Shown: positions 1 through 6,887 of the stretch, one piece after another
How positions within the stretch are numbered: the stretch's first letter is position 1
Layout: every line of letters starts with the position of its first letter
From: JABDJZ01 sp047611125
GTDB lineage: Bacteria > Bacteroidota > Rhodothermia > Rhodothermales > UBA10348
Length of the DNA: 10,628 bases
Direction: 5' to 3'
Assembly: GCA_047611125.1 (NCBI GenBank)
Contig: JBLFXH010000107.1
Location: 1 to 10,628, forward strand
Position numbers and translations under genes: made by a program
Notes under the pieces: generated by a model
What the model saw: the letters and a program-made list of their open reading frames with translations, nothing else
What the model was told of the DNA's origin: nothing
The model's database searches: none

Positions 1-397
1 CCATGAATTCCAGCAGTTCGTGAGCCCGCTTGAGCGCCTGCGACATACTCTTGCGACCGATCAGAGCCGGCATGGCCACATTTTCTGCCGCAGTGAACTC
101 TGGCAAGAGGTGGTGGAACTGGAAGACGAATCCGATGGAGTCGTTCCGGAATTTCGCTAAGTCGGCGTCAGATCGGCTGAAGACTTCCCGTCCTTCGAAC
201 AGGACCTTGCCCTCGTCCGGACGATCCAGGGCACCAATAAGATGCAGAAGCGTCGATTTTCCGGTCCCGCTTTCGCCAACTATGGCGAGGACCTCCCCCT
301 GCTCAATTTCGAGATCGACCCCACCGAGGACGGTCAGCTTGCCTCCCCCCACCGTGGGATAGGACTTGTGCAGGTTCTGTACCGATACGAGAGACAC
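1..397 (-). CDS. lolD: Lipoprotein-releasing ABC transporter ATPase LolD (N-terminal part, runs off the left edge)
   Basis: LolD is the cytoplasmic ATPase of the LolCDE complex, which extracts outer-membrane lipoproteins from the inner membrane and hands them to LolA. The 132 codons present start VSLVSVQNLHKSYP. Walker A is GESGTGKST at residues 41-49. The Q-loop is at about residue 93, inside FVFQFHHLLPEFTAAENV; that stretch is very characteristic of LolD and separates it from other MacB/FtsE-like ATPases. The ABC signature, Walker B and H-loop lie beyond the window, since the family is about 230 residues. The start must be the GTG at 397-395: the codon just upstream in the same frame is the TAG of the preceding regulator gene, and the next in-frame ATG falls after the Q-loop. 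No Shine-Dalgarno sequence is evident, so translation probably depends on reinitiation after the upstream gene. FtsE/MacB-type ATPase is the less likely alternative. Confidence 0.9.
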   Translation of the reverse strand, partial: MSLVSVQNLHKSYPTVGGGKLTVLGGVDLEIEQGEVLAIVGESGTGKSTLLHLIGALDRPDEGKVLFEGREVFSRSDADLAKFRNDSIGFVFQFHHLLPEFTAAENVAMPALIGRKSMSQALKRAHELLEFM

Positions 398-1786
398 CTA
401 GTCTTCGCTGCGCTGAATGTCGTACTTGTTCATCTTGTTGTATAGATGAGATCGCTGGATGCCGATGGCCTCGGCAGTCTTACTGATGTTCCAGTCGAAC
501 TGGGACAGCTTTTTTTCTATGAACAGCTTTTCGGCCTGATCCCGGAAATCGCTGAACTGCTCATAGCGGTCCATCAGGCCCGCGATAGGGTTGGTAGCTG
601 AGCCTCCGGGACGAACATACCGGTCCACATCAGATGAGCCGATTTCGTCCCCATCAGCGAGGATGGTCAATCGTTCCACGACGTTGTAGAGTTCGCGGAC
701 ATTGCCACGCCAGTCGAACCGGGATAGGGTCTCCAGGGCAGCCGATGTGAATGGGCGCGGCTCGAGTCCATTGCGCCGTGCGATCCGCTCGGCAATAGAC
801 TGCGTAATGATGGGCACGTCGCCGCGGCGCTCCCGGAGCGGCGGTACGTGTATCAGGATGACGCTGAGCCGGTGATAGAGGTCTTCCCTGAATGCGTGTT
901 CGTCTATCTGGGTAAGGAGATCCTTGTTCGTGGCCGCGACCACGCGGACATCAACGGGAAGACTCCGATCGCCACCAACGCGCGTAATTCGGCTTTCCTG
1001 CAGCGCGCGAAGCACCTTGGCCTGCGCCGAAAGGCTCATGTCGCCAATCTCATCCAGGAATAGCGTCCCACCGTGAGCCTGCTCGAACTTTCCGATGCGC
1101 TGTTTGGTGGCTCCAGTGAAGGCTCCTTTTTCGTGACCAAAGAGCTCGCTCTCAATCAACTCACTCGGAATCGCGGCACAGTTGACTTCAACCAGAGGTC
1201 CATCCCGGCGGGAGGACAGGCGGTGAATCCAGTTGGCGACCAACTCCTTGCCCGTTCCGGCTTCTCCCGTGATCAGGACCCGCGCTTCTGTCGGGGCTAC
1301 CCGCTCAAGAGTCTCCTTGATCAGGCCGATGGCCGTGGAGTCTCCGAGGATGGGCGTGATGCCCGTCTCGTGCCGCTCGACAATCGCCTGGCGCATGCGG
1401 CGATTATCGGTCTCTAGCTGCCCACGGTCCAGGCCGTTGCGAATGGTCAGCAGAAGCCTATTTAGATCCGGCGGTTTCTCGATGAAGTCGTAGGCGCCAA
1501 GCTTGGTGGCCTCAACCGCCGTCTCGACCGTCCCGTGCCCCGAAATCATGATGACGGGGACTTCTGGCTGGTCCTTGGAGAGCTCGCAGAGAACCTCCAT
1601 GCCATCCATCTTCGGCATCTTGACATCCAGAAGGATGAGGTCGTAGCGGGACGCCTTGGCCTTCTCAAGCGCTTCTTTGCCGTCTACAGCCTCATCTACT
1701 GCAAAATCTTCGTACTCGAGAATCTCCCGAAGCGTGCGACGAATCGCAGCCTCGTCATCAACGACAAGAAGGGATGGTACGGCCAC
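398..1786 (-). CDS. NtrC-family sigma-54-dependent response regulator
   Basis: A 462-residue two-component transcription activator that should remodel sigma-54 RNA polymerase in response to phosphorylation. An N-terminal receiver domain (about 4-118) has acidic residues D10/D11, phosphoacceptor D54 in LLDVKMPKMDG, S82 and K104. The AAA+ domain (about 145-370) has Walker A GEAGTGKE at 174-181, the sigma-54-contacting GAFTGA loop at 221-226, Walker B TLFLDE at 241-246, arginine-finger region FREDLYHRL near 299-307 and sensor II WRGNVREL at 359-366. A Fis-type helix-turn-helix lies at about 432-457. All key residues look intact. The start is GTG at 1786-1784, which places the receiver normally; no ATG is available nearby. 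It begins 7 nt after the TPR gene's stop and ends directly against the lolD start. No partner histidine kinase is in the window, so its signal and targets are unknown; family assignment is secure. Confidence 0.96.
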   Translation of the reverse strand: MAVPSLLVVDDEAAIRRTLREILEYEDFAVDEAVDGKEALEKAKASRYDLILLDVKMPKMDGMEVLCELSKDQPEVPVIMISGHGTVETAVEATKLGAYDFIEKPPDLNRLLLTIRNGLDRGQLETDNRRMRQAIVERHETGITPILGDSTAIGLIKETLERVAPTEARVLITGEAGTGKELVANWIHRLSSRRDGPLVEVNCAAIPSELIESELFGHEKGAFTGATKQRIGKFEQAHGGTLFLDEIGDMSLSAQAKVLRALQESRITRVGGDRSLPVDVRVVAATNKDLLTQIDEHAFREDLYHRLSVILIHVPPLRERRGDVPIITQSIAERIARRNGLEPRPFTSAALETLSRFDWRGNVRELYNVVERLTILADGDEIGSSDVDRYVRPGGSATNPIAGLMDRYEQFSDFRDQAEKLFIEKKLSQFDWNISKTAEAIGIQRSHLYNKMNKYDIQRSED

Positions 1787-1793
1787 TGGCCGC

Positions 1794-2486
1794 CTACTGG
1801 CTTACGCGGGCCAGGTAGAACTCGATGTCCCGGGCGTCCTGAGAGGTGGGATACTCGTCACGGACTCGCTCATAGACGCGGCGGGCAGAGGCCGGCTCGC
1901 CGGCCGCCTCAAATGCACGGCCTGCTGACATGAAGTAGCCGGGCGACGTCGCGTCACTGGGGTACATGGTCGCAGCCCTGGAATACAGCCCTGCTGCATC
2001 CTCGCTCTCGCCCTGGCTTTCCAGAATAGCGGCCTCACCAGAGGTGGCGGAGGCTCCGACAATATTACCGTCGCGATCGTATGACCGGAAGAGCGTGAGA
2101 GCCTCCTCGTAGTTCCCCATCCGGAAAAAGGCGTCAGCGGCATAAAAGCGCGCCAGGTTGCCTGCGTCGGTGCCGCCATACTCATCGACAATGTCCAGCA
2201 GCCCGAGGCTGCTGCCAGTGCCGTCGAGCGCGGTCTGCCAAGAACCTGCCTCGTAGGCGGAAACAGCACCTGTCATGGCGTCCAGCGCTTCCTTCTGCTT
2301 GGCAGTCTGCATGAACGACCAGGCAATTGATGCCAAAATCAATACGACTATGGCGGCAATTGCCCCATAGAAATAGGTTCGGTAGCGATCCGTCAGGTTC
2401 AGCAGCCGGGCGTAAAAAGTCACGACCGTGTCCTCACGGAGCTCGTGGCGACGGGAAATCTTGCGGGTCGGGTTCAGGGTCGACAT
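1794..2486 (-). CDS. Membrane-anchored tetratricopeptide-repeat protein (YfgM-like)
   Basis: A 230-residue protein with a basic cytoplasmic N-terminus (1-37, containing KISRRHELREDTVVTFYARL), one transmembrane helix at about 38-59 (YFYGAIAAIVVLILASIAWSFM) and a predicted periplasmic helical region. The helical region carries TPR-like units, best seen at about 109-137 (YAADAFFRMGNYEEALTLF) and 180-214 (GRAFEAAGEPASARRVYERV, then YP). This topology matches the YfgM/TPR_21 type, single-span TPR proteins described as ancillary to SecYEG and periplasmic chaperones. A similar N-terminal segment occurs in many Bacteroidota TPR proteins. Function here is inferred from architecture only; the repeats are divergent and no catalytic motif is present. 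ATG at 2486-2484 is the first start after the divergent intergenic region and has no Shine-Dalgarno sequence. As the first gene of the minus-strand run, it probably shares a promoter with the regulator and lolD. Confidence 0.82.
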   Translation of the reverse strand: MSTLNPTRKISRRHELREDTVVTFYARLLNLTDRYRTYFYGAIAAIVVLILASIAWSFMQTAKQKEALDAMTGAVSAYEAGSWQTALDGTGSSLGLLDIVDEYGGTDAGNLARFYAADAFFRMGNYEEALTLFRSYDRDGNIVGASATSGEAAILESQGESEDAAGLYSRAATMYPSDATSPGYFMSAGRAFEAAGEPASARRVYERVRDEYPTSQDARDIEFYLARVSQ

Positions 2487-2783
2487 GGGGAACGGTGCAG
2501 GTTACCGGGTACGGTGCGCGATTCTATGCAAAGACATTTAAACTAGGACGGTGAATCAGCCAAAACAATGCCAGACAGCAGCAGTGACCGGGTTTGACAC
2601 ACTCTTCCCAGGCCAGGGTTTCGGTGGATTCGGTGCCTCTGAAGCGCAGACGCCCTGGGTAAGCCCGCCCGGGGCCCCTTCCGCCGGAAGCGCTACCCGC
2701 AGTTTGCTCAAAACTTTGCAGCACGAACCCGGCGTGCGACGGACATTACAGGTGATTTTCCATCCAAATCTGAATATTCCGCC
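2487..2783. promoter_or_regulatory. Divergent intergenic region between the TPR gene and gap
   Basis: This 297-bp stretch lies between two divergently read operons and should contain both promoters and 5' leaders; I see no convincing gene in it. Toward the TPR gene there is a weak sigma-70-like pair, TTGTTT (2568-2563) and TAGTTT (2545-2540) with a 17-nt spacer. There is also TGTCTTTG (2536-2529), which resembles the Bacteroidota -7 element TAnnTTTG. Toward gap, AAACTTTG (2711-2718) resembles the same -7 element but lacks a well-placed -33 partner. Two short inverted repeats are present: CTTCC/GGAAG (2678-2690, 3-nt loop) and GCACG/CGTGC (2721-2737, 7-nt loop). A TTGACA at 2594-2599 has no matching -10. 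That the region is regulatory is well supported by its position; the individual elements are weak. Confidence 0.5.
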
Positions 2784-3794
2784 ATGGCTATCCGTCTGGG
2801 CATTAATGGTTTCGGCCGCATCGGCCGTCTGGTTTTTCGTTCCATCCTGGAGCGGGCTTCCGACGACTTCGACATCGTGGCTGTCAATGATTTGACTGAC
2901 GCCGCTACGCTGGCGCACCTGTTTAAATACGACTCCGTACACGGCCGCTTCCCCGGCACCGTCGCCGCGTACGGCGAAGGCCTCGAAATCAACGGAGACC
3001 GCTTCAAGGTCTTCAGCGAACGCGATCCGTCCAAGCTTCCCTGGGGCGATCTTGACGTAGACGTCGTGATCGAATCAACAGGCTTCTTCCGGACCCGCGA
3101 AAAGGCTGCCATGCACCTGCAGGCCGGCGCAAAGAAGGTCGTGATTTCGGCTCCCGCCTCCGGCGCAGTGGATGCCACGATTGTCTTGGGTGTCAACGAT
3201 CACCTGCTGACGGGCAAGGAGGAAGTGATTTCGAACGCTTCCTGCACCACCAACTGCCTGGCCCCGATGGTCAAAGTGTTGGACGACGCATTTGGTCTGA
3301 AGAAAGGCTTTATGACTACGGTCCACGGATACACCTCGGATCAGAACCTCCAGGACGGGCCCCACAAGGACCTTCGGCGCGCTCGTGCCGCTGCTGTATC
3401 TATTATCCCGACCACGACTGGAGCCGCCAAGGCGGTCGGCCTGGTACTTCCCCACCTGCAAGGCAAGCTGGACGGATTCGCGCTGCGCGTCCCGACGCCA
3501 GATGGCTCGCTGACAGACCTGACCGCTTTGCTGGAAAAGGAAGTCACGGCGGAGGAGGTCAACGCGGCCATGAAGGCGGCTGCCGATGGCCCGCTTAAGG
3601 GAATTATGGAGTACTCGGAGGAGCCGTTGGTTTCCATCGACATCGTCCACAATCCGCACTCCAACATCCTCGACTCGCTGTCCACGATGGCCTCCGGCAG
3701 TATGGTCAAGGTGGTCGGCTGGTACGACAACGAGTGGGGCTACGCCAACCGCACCGTAGACGTCACCAAGAAGCTGATGGACCTGGCCGGTTAA
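2784..3794 (+). CDS. gap: Type I glyceraldehyde-3-phosphate dehydrogenase
   Basis: A 336-residue cytoplasmic enzyme, full length for the family, that interconverts glyceraldehyde 3-phosphate and 1,3-bisphosphoglycerate using NAD and phosphate. The Rossmann dinucleotide motif GINGFGRIGR is at 6-15. D36 in AVNDLTD is the acidic residue that favours NAD over NADP. The active-site segment SNASCTTNCLAP has the catalytic cysteine at C154, with base H181 in TTVHGYT. The S-loop QNLQDGPHKDLRRARAAA (187-204) and the C-terminal WYDNEWGY (313-320) are canonical. ATG at 2784 follows GAATATTCCGCC with no Shine-Dalgarno sequence. The stop codon TAA overlaps the pgk ATG by one base (TAATG), which puts two consecutive glycolytic/gluconeogenic steps under coupled translation. 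All residues needed for activity are visible; identity is essentially certain, though direction in vivo is not shown. Confidence 0.98.
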   Translation: MAIRLGINGFGRIGRLVFRSILERASDDFDIVAVNDLTDAATLAHLFKYDSVHGRFPGTVAAYGEGLEINGDRFKVFSERDPSKLPWGDLDVDVVIESTGFFRTREKAAMHLQAGAKKVVISAPASGAVDATIVLGVNDHLLTGKEEVISNASCTTNCLAPMVKVLDDAFGLKKGFMTTVHGYTSDQNLQDGPHKDLRRARAAAVSIIPTTTGAAKAVGLVLPHLQGKLDGFALRVPTPDGSLTDLTALLEKEVTAEEVNAAMKAAADGPLKGIMEYSEEPLVSIDIVHNPHSNILDSLSTMASGSMVKVVGWYDNEWGYANRTVDVTKKLMDLAG

Positions 3795-4975
3795 TGGAAA
3801 AGCTCCGCCTGAAGGACCTGGATGTTGCCGGCAAGAAAGTTCTTGTCCGCGTTGATTTCAACGTACCGCTCGACGGCGATCGAGTAACGGACGATACGCG
3901 CATCCGCGCCGCCGTCCCGACGATCAACGACATCCTGAACCGCGGCGGATCTGCCATTCTCTGTGCCCACCTGGGTCGTCCCAAGGGGCAGCCCAACCCG
4001 AAGTACACCCTCGCCCCGGTCGCCCGCCATTTGGCGGGCGTCCTGGGCCGAGCGGTGCAGTTCGTGCCTAGCCTCACAGGTCCCAATGCTGTGATCTTCG
4101 CAGAGGACCTCGCCCCTGGCGAGGTCCTGTTGCTGGAGAACACGCGGTTCGACGCCCGTGAGAAGGCAAACGATGAGAGCCTGGCTCGCGAACTCGCGGG
4201 GCTGGCTGACCTGTACGTAAACGACGCGTTTGGCACCGCGCACCGCGCCCACGCAAGCACCCACGGCGTGGCCATCCTGATGAAGCAGTCCGCGATGGGC
4301 CTGCTCATGGAAAAGGAGGTCGACTACCTGGGCAGGCTTCTCGGTACCCCAGAGTCGCCCTTCGTGGCGGTGATAGGCGGCGCCAAGGTGTCTGACAAGA
4401 TTGGTGTCATCGAACAGCTGTTGTCAAGGGTTGACTCGCTGATGATCGGTGGAGCCATGAGCTACACCTTTCTGAAAGCGCAGGGTCACACCGTCGGGAC
4501 GTCGCTCGTCGAGGATGACAAGCTAGATATGGCGCTCGACGTTCTCAAACGCGCTGGCGATCGGCTTCTCTTGCCGACCGACCACGTGATCGCCGACCGC
4601 TTCGCCGCAGATGCCGACACCCGAGTCTGCCAGACCGACATCCCAGATGGATGGATGGGCCTGGACATAGGACCCGACACCATTGCACGGTATGCCGAGC
4701 ACGTAGGCGGCGCTAAGACCGTGGTCTGGAATGGTCCGATGGGCGTATTTGAAATGAAGGCCTTCGCCAAGGGCACCAACGCCGTGGCCGACGCGCTGGC
4801 CGAGGCCACCGACGCCGGCTGCCTGTCCGTGGTGGGCGGTGGCGACTCCGTGGCCGCGGTCACGCAGGCAGGATACGAGGACCGCATTTCGCACGTCTCT
4901 ACAGGCGGCGGCGCGATGCTCGAGTTTCTGGAAGGCAAGGAACTGCCGGGTGTTCAGGCTTTGACGGACTCCTAG
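3794..4975 (+). CDS. pgk: Phosphoglycerate kinase
   Basis: A 393-residue monomeric kinase that transfers the acyl phosphate of 1,3-bisphosphoglycerate (the product of the upstream gene) to ADP. The N-terminal substrate domain has RVDFNVPL at 19-26, HLGRPKG at 59-65 and NTRF at 116-119. The nucleotide domain has GGAKVSDK at 195-202, GGAMSYTF at 219-226, WNGPMGVFE at 312-320, GGGDS at 348-352 and STGGGAMLEFLEG at 369-381. Length is normal. The start was set at ATG 3794 because MEKLRLKDLDVAGKKVLVRVD matches the normal family N-terminus. The in-frame ATG 60 nt upstream would add residues read from the gap coding sequence. The TAATG junction with gap indicates translational coupling. No strong terminator hairpin follows, so transcription could continue into the ABC genes. 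Confidence 0.98.
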   Translation: MEKLRLKDLDVAGKKVLVRVDFNVPLDGDRVTDDTRIRAAVPTINDILNRGGSAILCAHLGRPKGQPNPKYTLAPVARHLAGVLGRAVQFVPSLTGPNAVIFAEDLAPGEVLLLENTRFDAREKANDESLARELAGLADLYVNDAFGTAHRAHASTHGVAILMKQSAMGLLMEKEVDYLGRLLGTPESPFVAVIGGAKVSDKIGVIEQLLSRVDSLMIGGAMSYTFLKAQGHTVGTSLVEDDKLDMALDVLKRAGDRLLLPTDHVIADRFAADADTRVCQTDIPDGWMGLDIGPDTIARYAEHVGGAKTVVWNGPMGVFEMKAFAKGTNAVADALAEATDAGCLSVVGGGDSVAAVTQAGYEDRISHVSTGGGAMLEFLEGKELPGVQALTDS

Positions 4976-5061
4976 GGACGGCAGGGCCGGGGCCAGCGCC
5001 CGCTTACGCAACCCAGCGCCCTAGCTTCCGTACTTTCGCGCCACTCCTCCCCCCTCTCGCG
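4976..5061 (+). promoter_or_regulatory. Short gap between pgk and the ABC operon, possible weak promoter
   Basis: These 86 bases are GC-rich and become pyrimidine-rich just before the ATPase start. TACTTTCG at 5031-5038 is one base from the Bacteroidota -7 element TAnnTTTG, but no good -33 element sits at the right distance. GGGC/GCCC inverted repeats near 4990-5002 are short and not followed by a T run, so I do not call a terminator. The region could either start a new transcript or be read through from pgk. Confidence 0.2.
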
Positions 5062-6006
5062 ATGCATGACCCGGTCGTTCAGGCAATAGCCCTGGGCAAA
5101 CAGTACAGCGGCGGCTTTCGCGGCAAGCCCGTACAGGCGCTCTCCGATTTTTCGATGACCGTTCATCGGGGTGAGGTCTTCGGCCTGCTCGGACCTAATG
5201 GCGCCGGCAAGACCACGTTCATCAAGGCACTCTTGGGGATTATCCGCCCGACCAGCGGATCCGCCACCTTGTTAGGTGAGCCGATTGGAACGCCTTCATC
5301 GCGATTCCGTGTGGGATACCTGCCCGAGCAGCATCGATTCCCGGGTTACCTGACCGCCGCTCAGGCACTGGACCTCTACGCCCGGCTTTCCGGACACGGC
5401 GCGGCCTCAAGAAAATCCGAATCGGTCCGCCTCCTGGGCCGAGTCGGCCTGGCGGAGTGGGCCGACACTAAGGTCAAGAAGTTCTCCAAGGGCATGATGC
5501 AGCGGCTGGGTCTGGCCCAGGCGCTGCTGGGGGATCCAGAGCTTGTGATTCTGGACGAACCCACCGATGGCGTAGACCCCATCGGACGCCGGGAAATCCG
5601 GGAAATAGTTTCGTGGCTGAGCCAGGCCGGTACGACCATCTTCCTAAACTCCCACCTCCTCTCCGAAGTCGAGATGGTCTGCACGCGTGCAGCGATCCTG
5701 AACGATGGAAAGCTGGTGGGCCAGGGCACGATTGCCGAACTGACAACGGCTCCGGCCGCCTACGAAGCCCAAGGCACGCCGGTGGACGCCGGCCTGCCCG
5801 ACGGCGTCACCCACGACGGCGAGATGCCCTGGGCCACCTACCGGATTCACGCCGAGTCGCCCGAAGAACTGACTGTGATGCTGGGGCAGTTGATTGCAGC
5901 CGGCGTGACGCTTCGGCAGGTCACCTCTGGCAAGCGGACACTTGAACAGGCCTTCGTTCAGATTGTCGCCGACGCCGTCTTCGCAAACAAAGAGGTCGCC
6001 AAATGA
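5062..6006 (+). CDS. ABC transporter ATP-binding protein (ABC-2 / CcmA-NatA type)
   Basis: A 314-residue cytoplasmic ATPase that should power the membrane protein encoded immediately downstream. Walker A is GPNGAGKTT at 44-52. The Q-loop lies in YLPEQ at 86-90. The ABC signature is FSKGMMQRL at 141-149, the SKGM variant common in this subfamily. Walker B is LVILDEPTDGVDP at 161-173 with the catalytic glutamate at E166, and the H-loop histidine is H198 in NSHLL. A C-terminal extension of about 90 residues ends in a TLEQAFVQIV segment typical of multidrug/NosF-like ATPases. The ATG at 5062 lies behind a pyrimidine-rich leader without a Shine-Dalgarno sequence. The stop overlaps the permease start (ATGA, 4 nt), which supports a two-component half-transporter. 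Substrate cannot be read from the ATPase; NosF/NatA/Ccm-like or antibiotic/lipid export roles remain possible. Confidence 0.94.
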   Translation: MHDPVVQAIALGKQYSGGFRGKPVQALSDFSMTVHRGEVFGLLGPNGAGKTTFIKALLGIIRPTSGSATLLGEPIGTPSSRFRVGYLPEQHRFPGYLTAAQALDLYARLSGHGAASRKSESVRLLGRVGLAEWADTKVKKFSKGMMQRLGLAQALLGDPELVILDEPTDGVDPIGRREIREIVSWLSQAGTTIFLNSHLLSEVEMVCTRAAILNDGKLVGQGTIAELTTAPAAYEAQGTPVDAGLPDGVTHDGEMPWATYRIHAESPEELTVMLGQLIAAGVTLRQVTSGKRTLEQAFVQIVADAVFANKEVAK

Positions 6007-6887
6007 GTGCCTCCCGTCCCATGATCCAGTTGTCGGGCTCTCTGCAGCTCACGTTTCGCGAACTGTGGTCCACTTACGTTACCCTAGGGCTCTTCGTGGT
6101 CAGCACCATCTGCTGGCTCTTCCTGACCTTCGCCATGAATCTGGACGTAGTCGAAGGCTCTGTGGCTGCGCTCCGCATTTTTGGCTTCGAGTCAACGCCA
6201 ACCAACGCCATCCAGAACCCTGAGACCGGCGAGTGGGTCTCGGAGGGCCTTGGCCTCGACCAGTTTGTAATCGGGATTCAGTCCTTTGTGATCGGTGCTG
6301 CCTATTTCCTCGGCACACTTCTGGGCATCTTCGCCGCCGCGCCGCTGACCGCCAGTCTTGTTACCGAATCTCGCATCGGGCTACTGCTATCCAAACCGCT
6401 CTCGCGGAATCGCTTTCTGGCCGGACACGTGCTGGGTGTGTTTGCCACAGTCTTGCTGCTCTCCACTTATCTCGTCCTGGCCGTCTGGCTAGTCCTCTCG
6501 TTCAAGACTGGCATCTGGATCCCGTCCTTTCTCTTGGCCATTCCCATCATTACGCTGATGTTTGGCGTGATGTACGGCGTGGTGCTCCTCGTGATCGTTC
6601 TGACGGGCAGTTCTGGCTTCGCGCTGGTGACAGCCTATGGCCTGATCTTCCTGAGTTTCATCCTTGCCGCCCACGAGCAGATCGTGACGCAACTGGTCTC
6701 TCCGGGCAAGGAAATCTTCCTGGCCTTCTACTACCTGTTGCCCAACTTCATCGAGGTGGTCCCCTTCGCCGTGCAACTCGTCGAGGGAGATCCCGTTAAC
6801 ACTTGGGTCCCCATTACATCATCGATCGTGTTTGGTGCGATCGCTTATTTCGGTGCATTTCAATGGTTCTCAAGAAAGGACTTCTAA
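6003..6887 (+). CDS. ABC-2-type permease, partner of the upstream ATPase
   Basis: A 294-residue integral membrane protein with about six hydrophobic segments: roughly 26-46, 91-115, 141-166, 173-200, 203-222 and 268-290. Between the first two spans is a soluble loop of about 45 residues (47-90). A cytoplasmic-type motif with ESRIGLLLSKPLSR at 122-135 resembles the coupling region of NosY/ABC-2 permeases, where the loop after the second span contacts the ATPase. The start ATG overlaps the ATPase stop by 4 nt (ATGA). The 3' end overlaps the following lipoprotein gene by 25 nt in another frame. Substrate is unknown. The NosY-like resemblance is in architecture, and no nitrous-oxide reductase genes are in the window to support that role. 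Confidence 0.88.
   Translation: MSASRPMIQLSGSLQLTFRELWSTYVTLGLFVVSTICWLFLTFAMNLDVVEGSVAALRIFGFESTPTNAIQNPETGEWVSEGLGLDQFVIGIQSFVIGAAYFLGTLLGIFAAAPLTASLVTESRIGLLLSKPLSRNRFLAGHVLGVFATVLLLSTYLVLAVWLVLSFKTGIWIPSFLLAIPIITLMFGVMYGVVLLVIVLTGSSGFALVTAYGLIFLSFILAAHEQIVTQLVSPGKEIFLAFYYLLPNFIEVVPFAVQLVEGDPVNTWVPITSSIVFGAIAYFGAFQWFSRKDF

Noticed and set aside
2551..2942. Open frames on both strands extending from the intergenic region into gap
   Set aside because: Their translations lack signal peptides, domains or compositional support, and they overlap the gap start; the region is better read as regulatory.
3342..3395. Gly-Pro in the GAPDH S-loop instead of Leu-Pro as in Bacillus enzymes
   Set aside because: DGP is common in type I enzymes of other bacteria; together with D36 it is compatible with ordinary NAD use.
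3075..3659. Long open frame on the minus strand inside gap
   Set aside because: It lies opposite an unambiguous gap gene and its translation has no recognisable motif; open antisense frames are expected in GC-rich coding DNA.
3734..3796. Upstream in-frame start for pgk
   Set aside because: It would add 20 residues encoded within the gap C-terminal sequence in another frame; the family N-terminus begins at the ATG at 3794.
3763..4308. Minus-strand open frame across the gap-pgk junction and pgk
   Set aside because: It overlaps two certain genes, has low-complexity Arg/Ser-rich translation and no motif; a frame shadow.
4980..5005. Possible intrinsic terminator after pgk
   Set aside because: The GGGC/GCCC repeats are short and lack a following T run.
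5482..5508. Non-canonical ABC signature FSKGM instead of LSGGQ
   Set aside because: SKGM-type signatures are common in CcmA/NatA-like ATPases; all catalytic residues are intact.
6803..6865. Upstream in-frame start for the lipoprotein
   Set aside because: It would place 20 unrelated residues before the basic n-region and destroy the compact signal peptide; ATG 6863 gives a normal lipoprotein signal.
6003..6887. Assignment of the ABC pair as a NosFY nitrous-oxide maturation transporter
   Set aside because: Only general architecture supports it; no nosZ, nosD or nosL gene is in the window.
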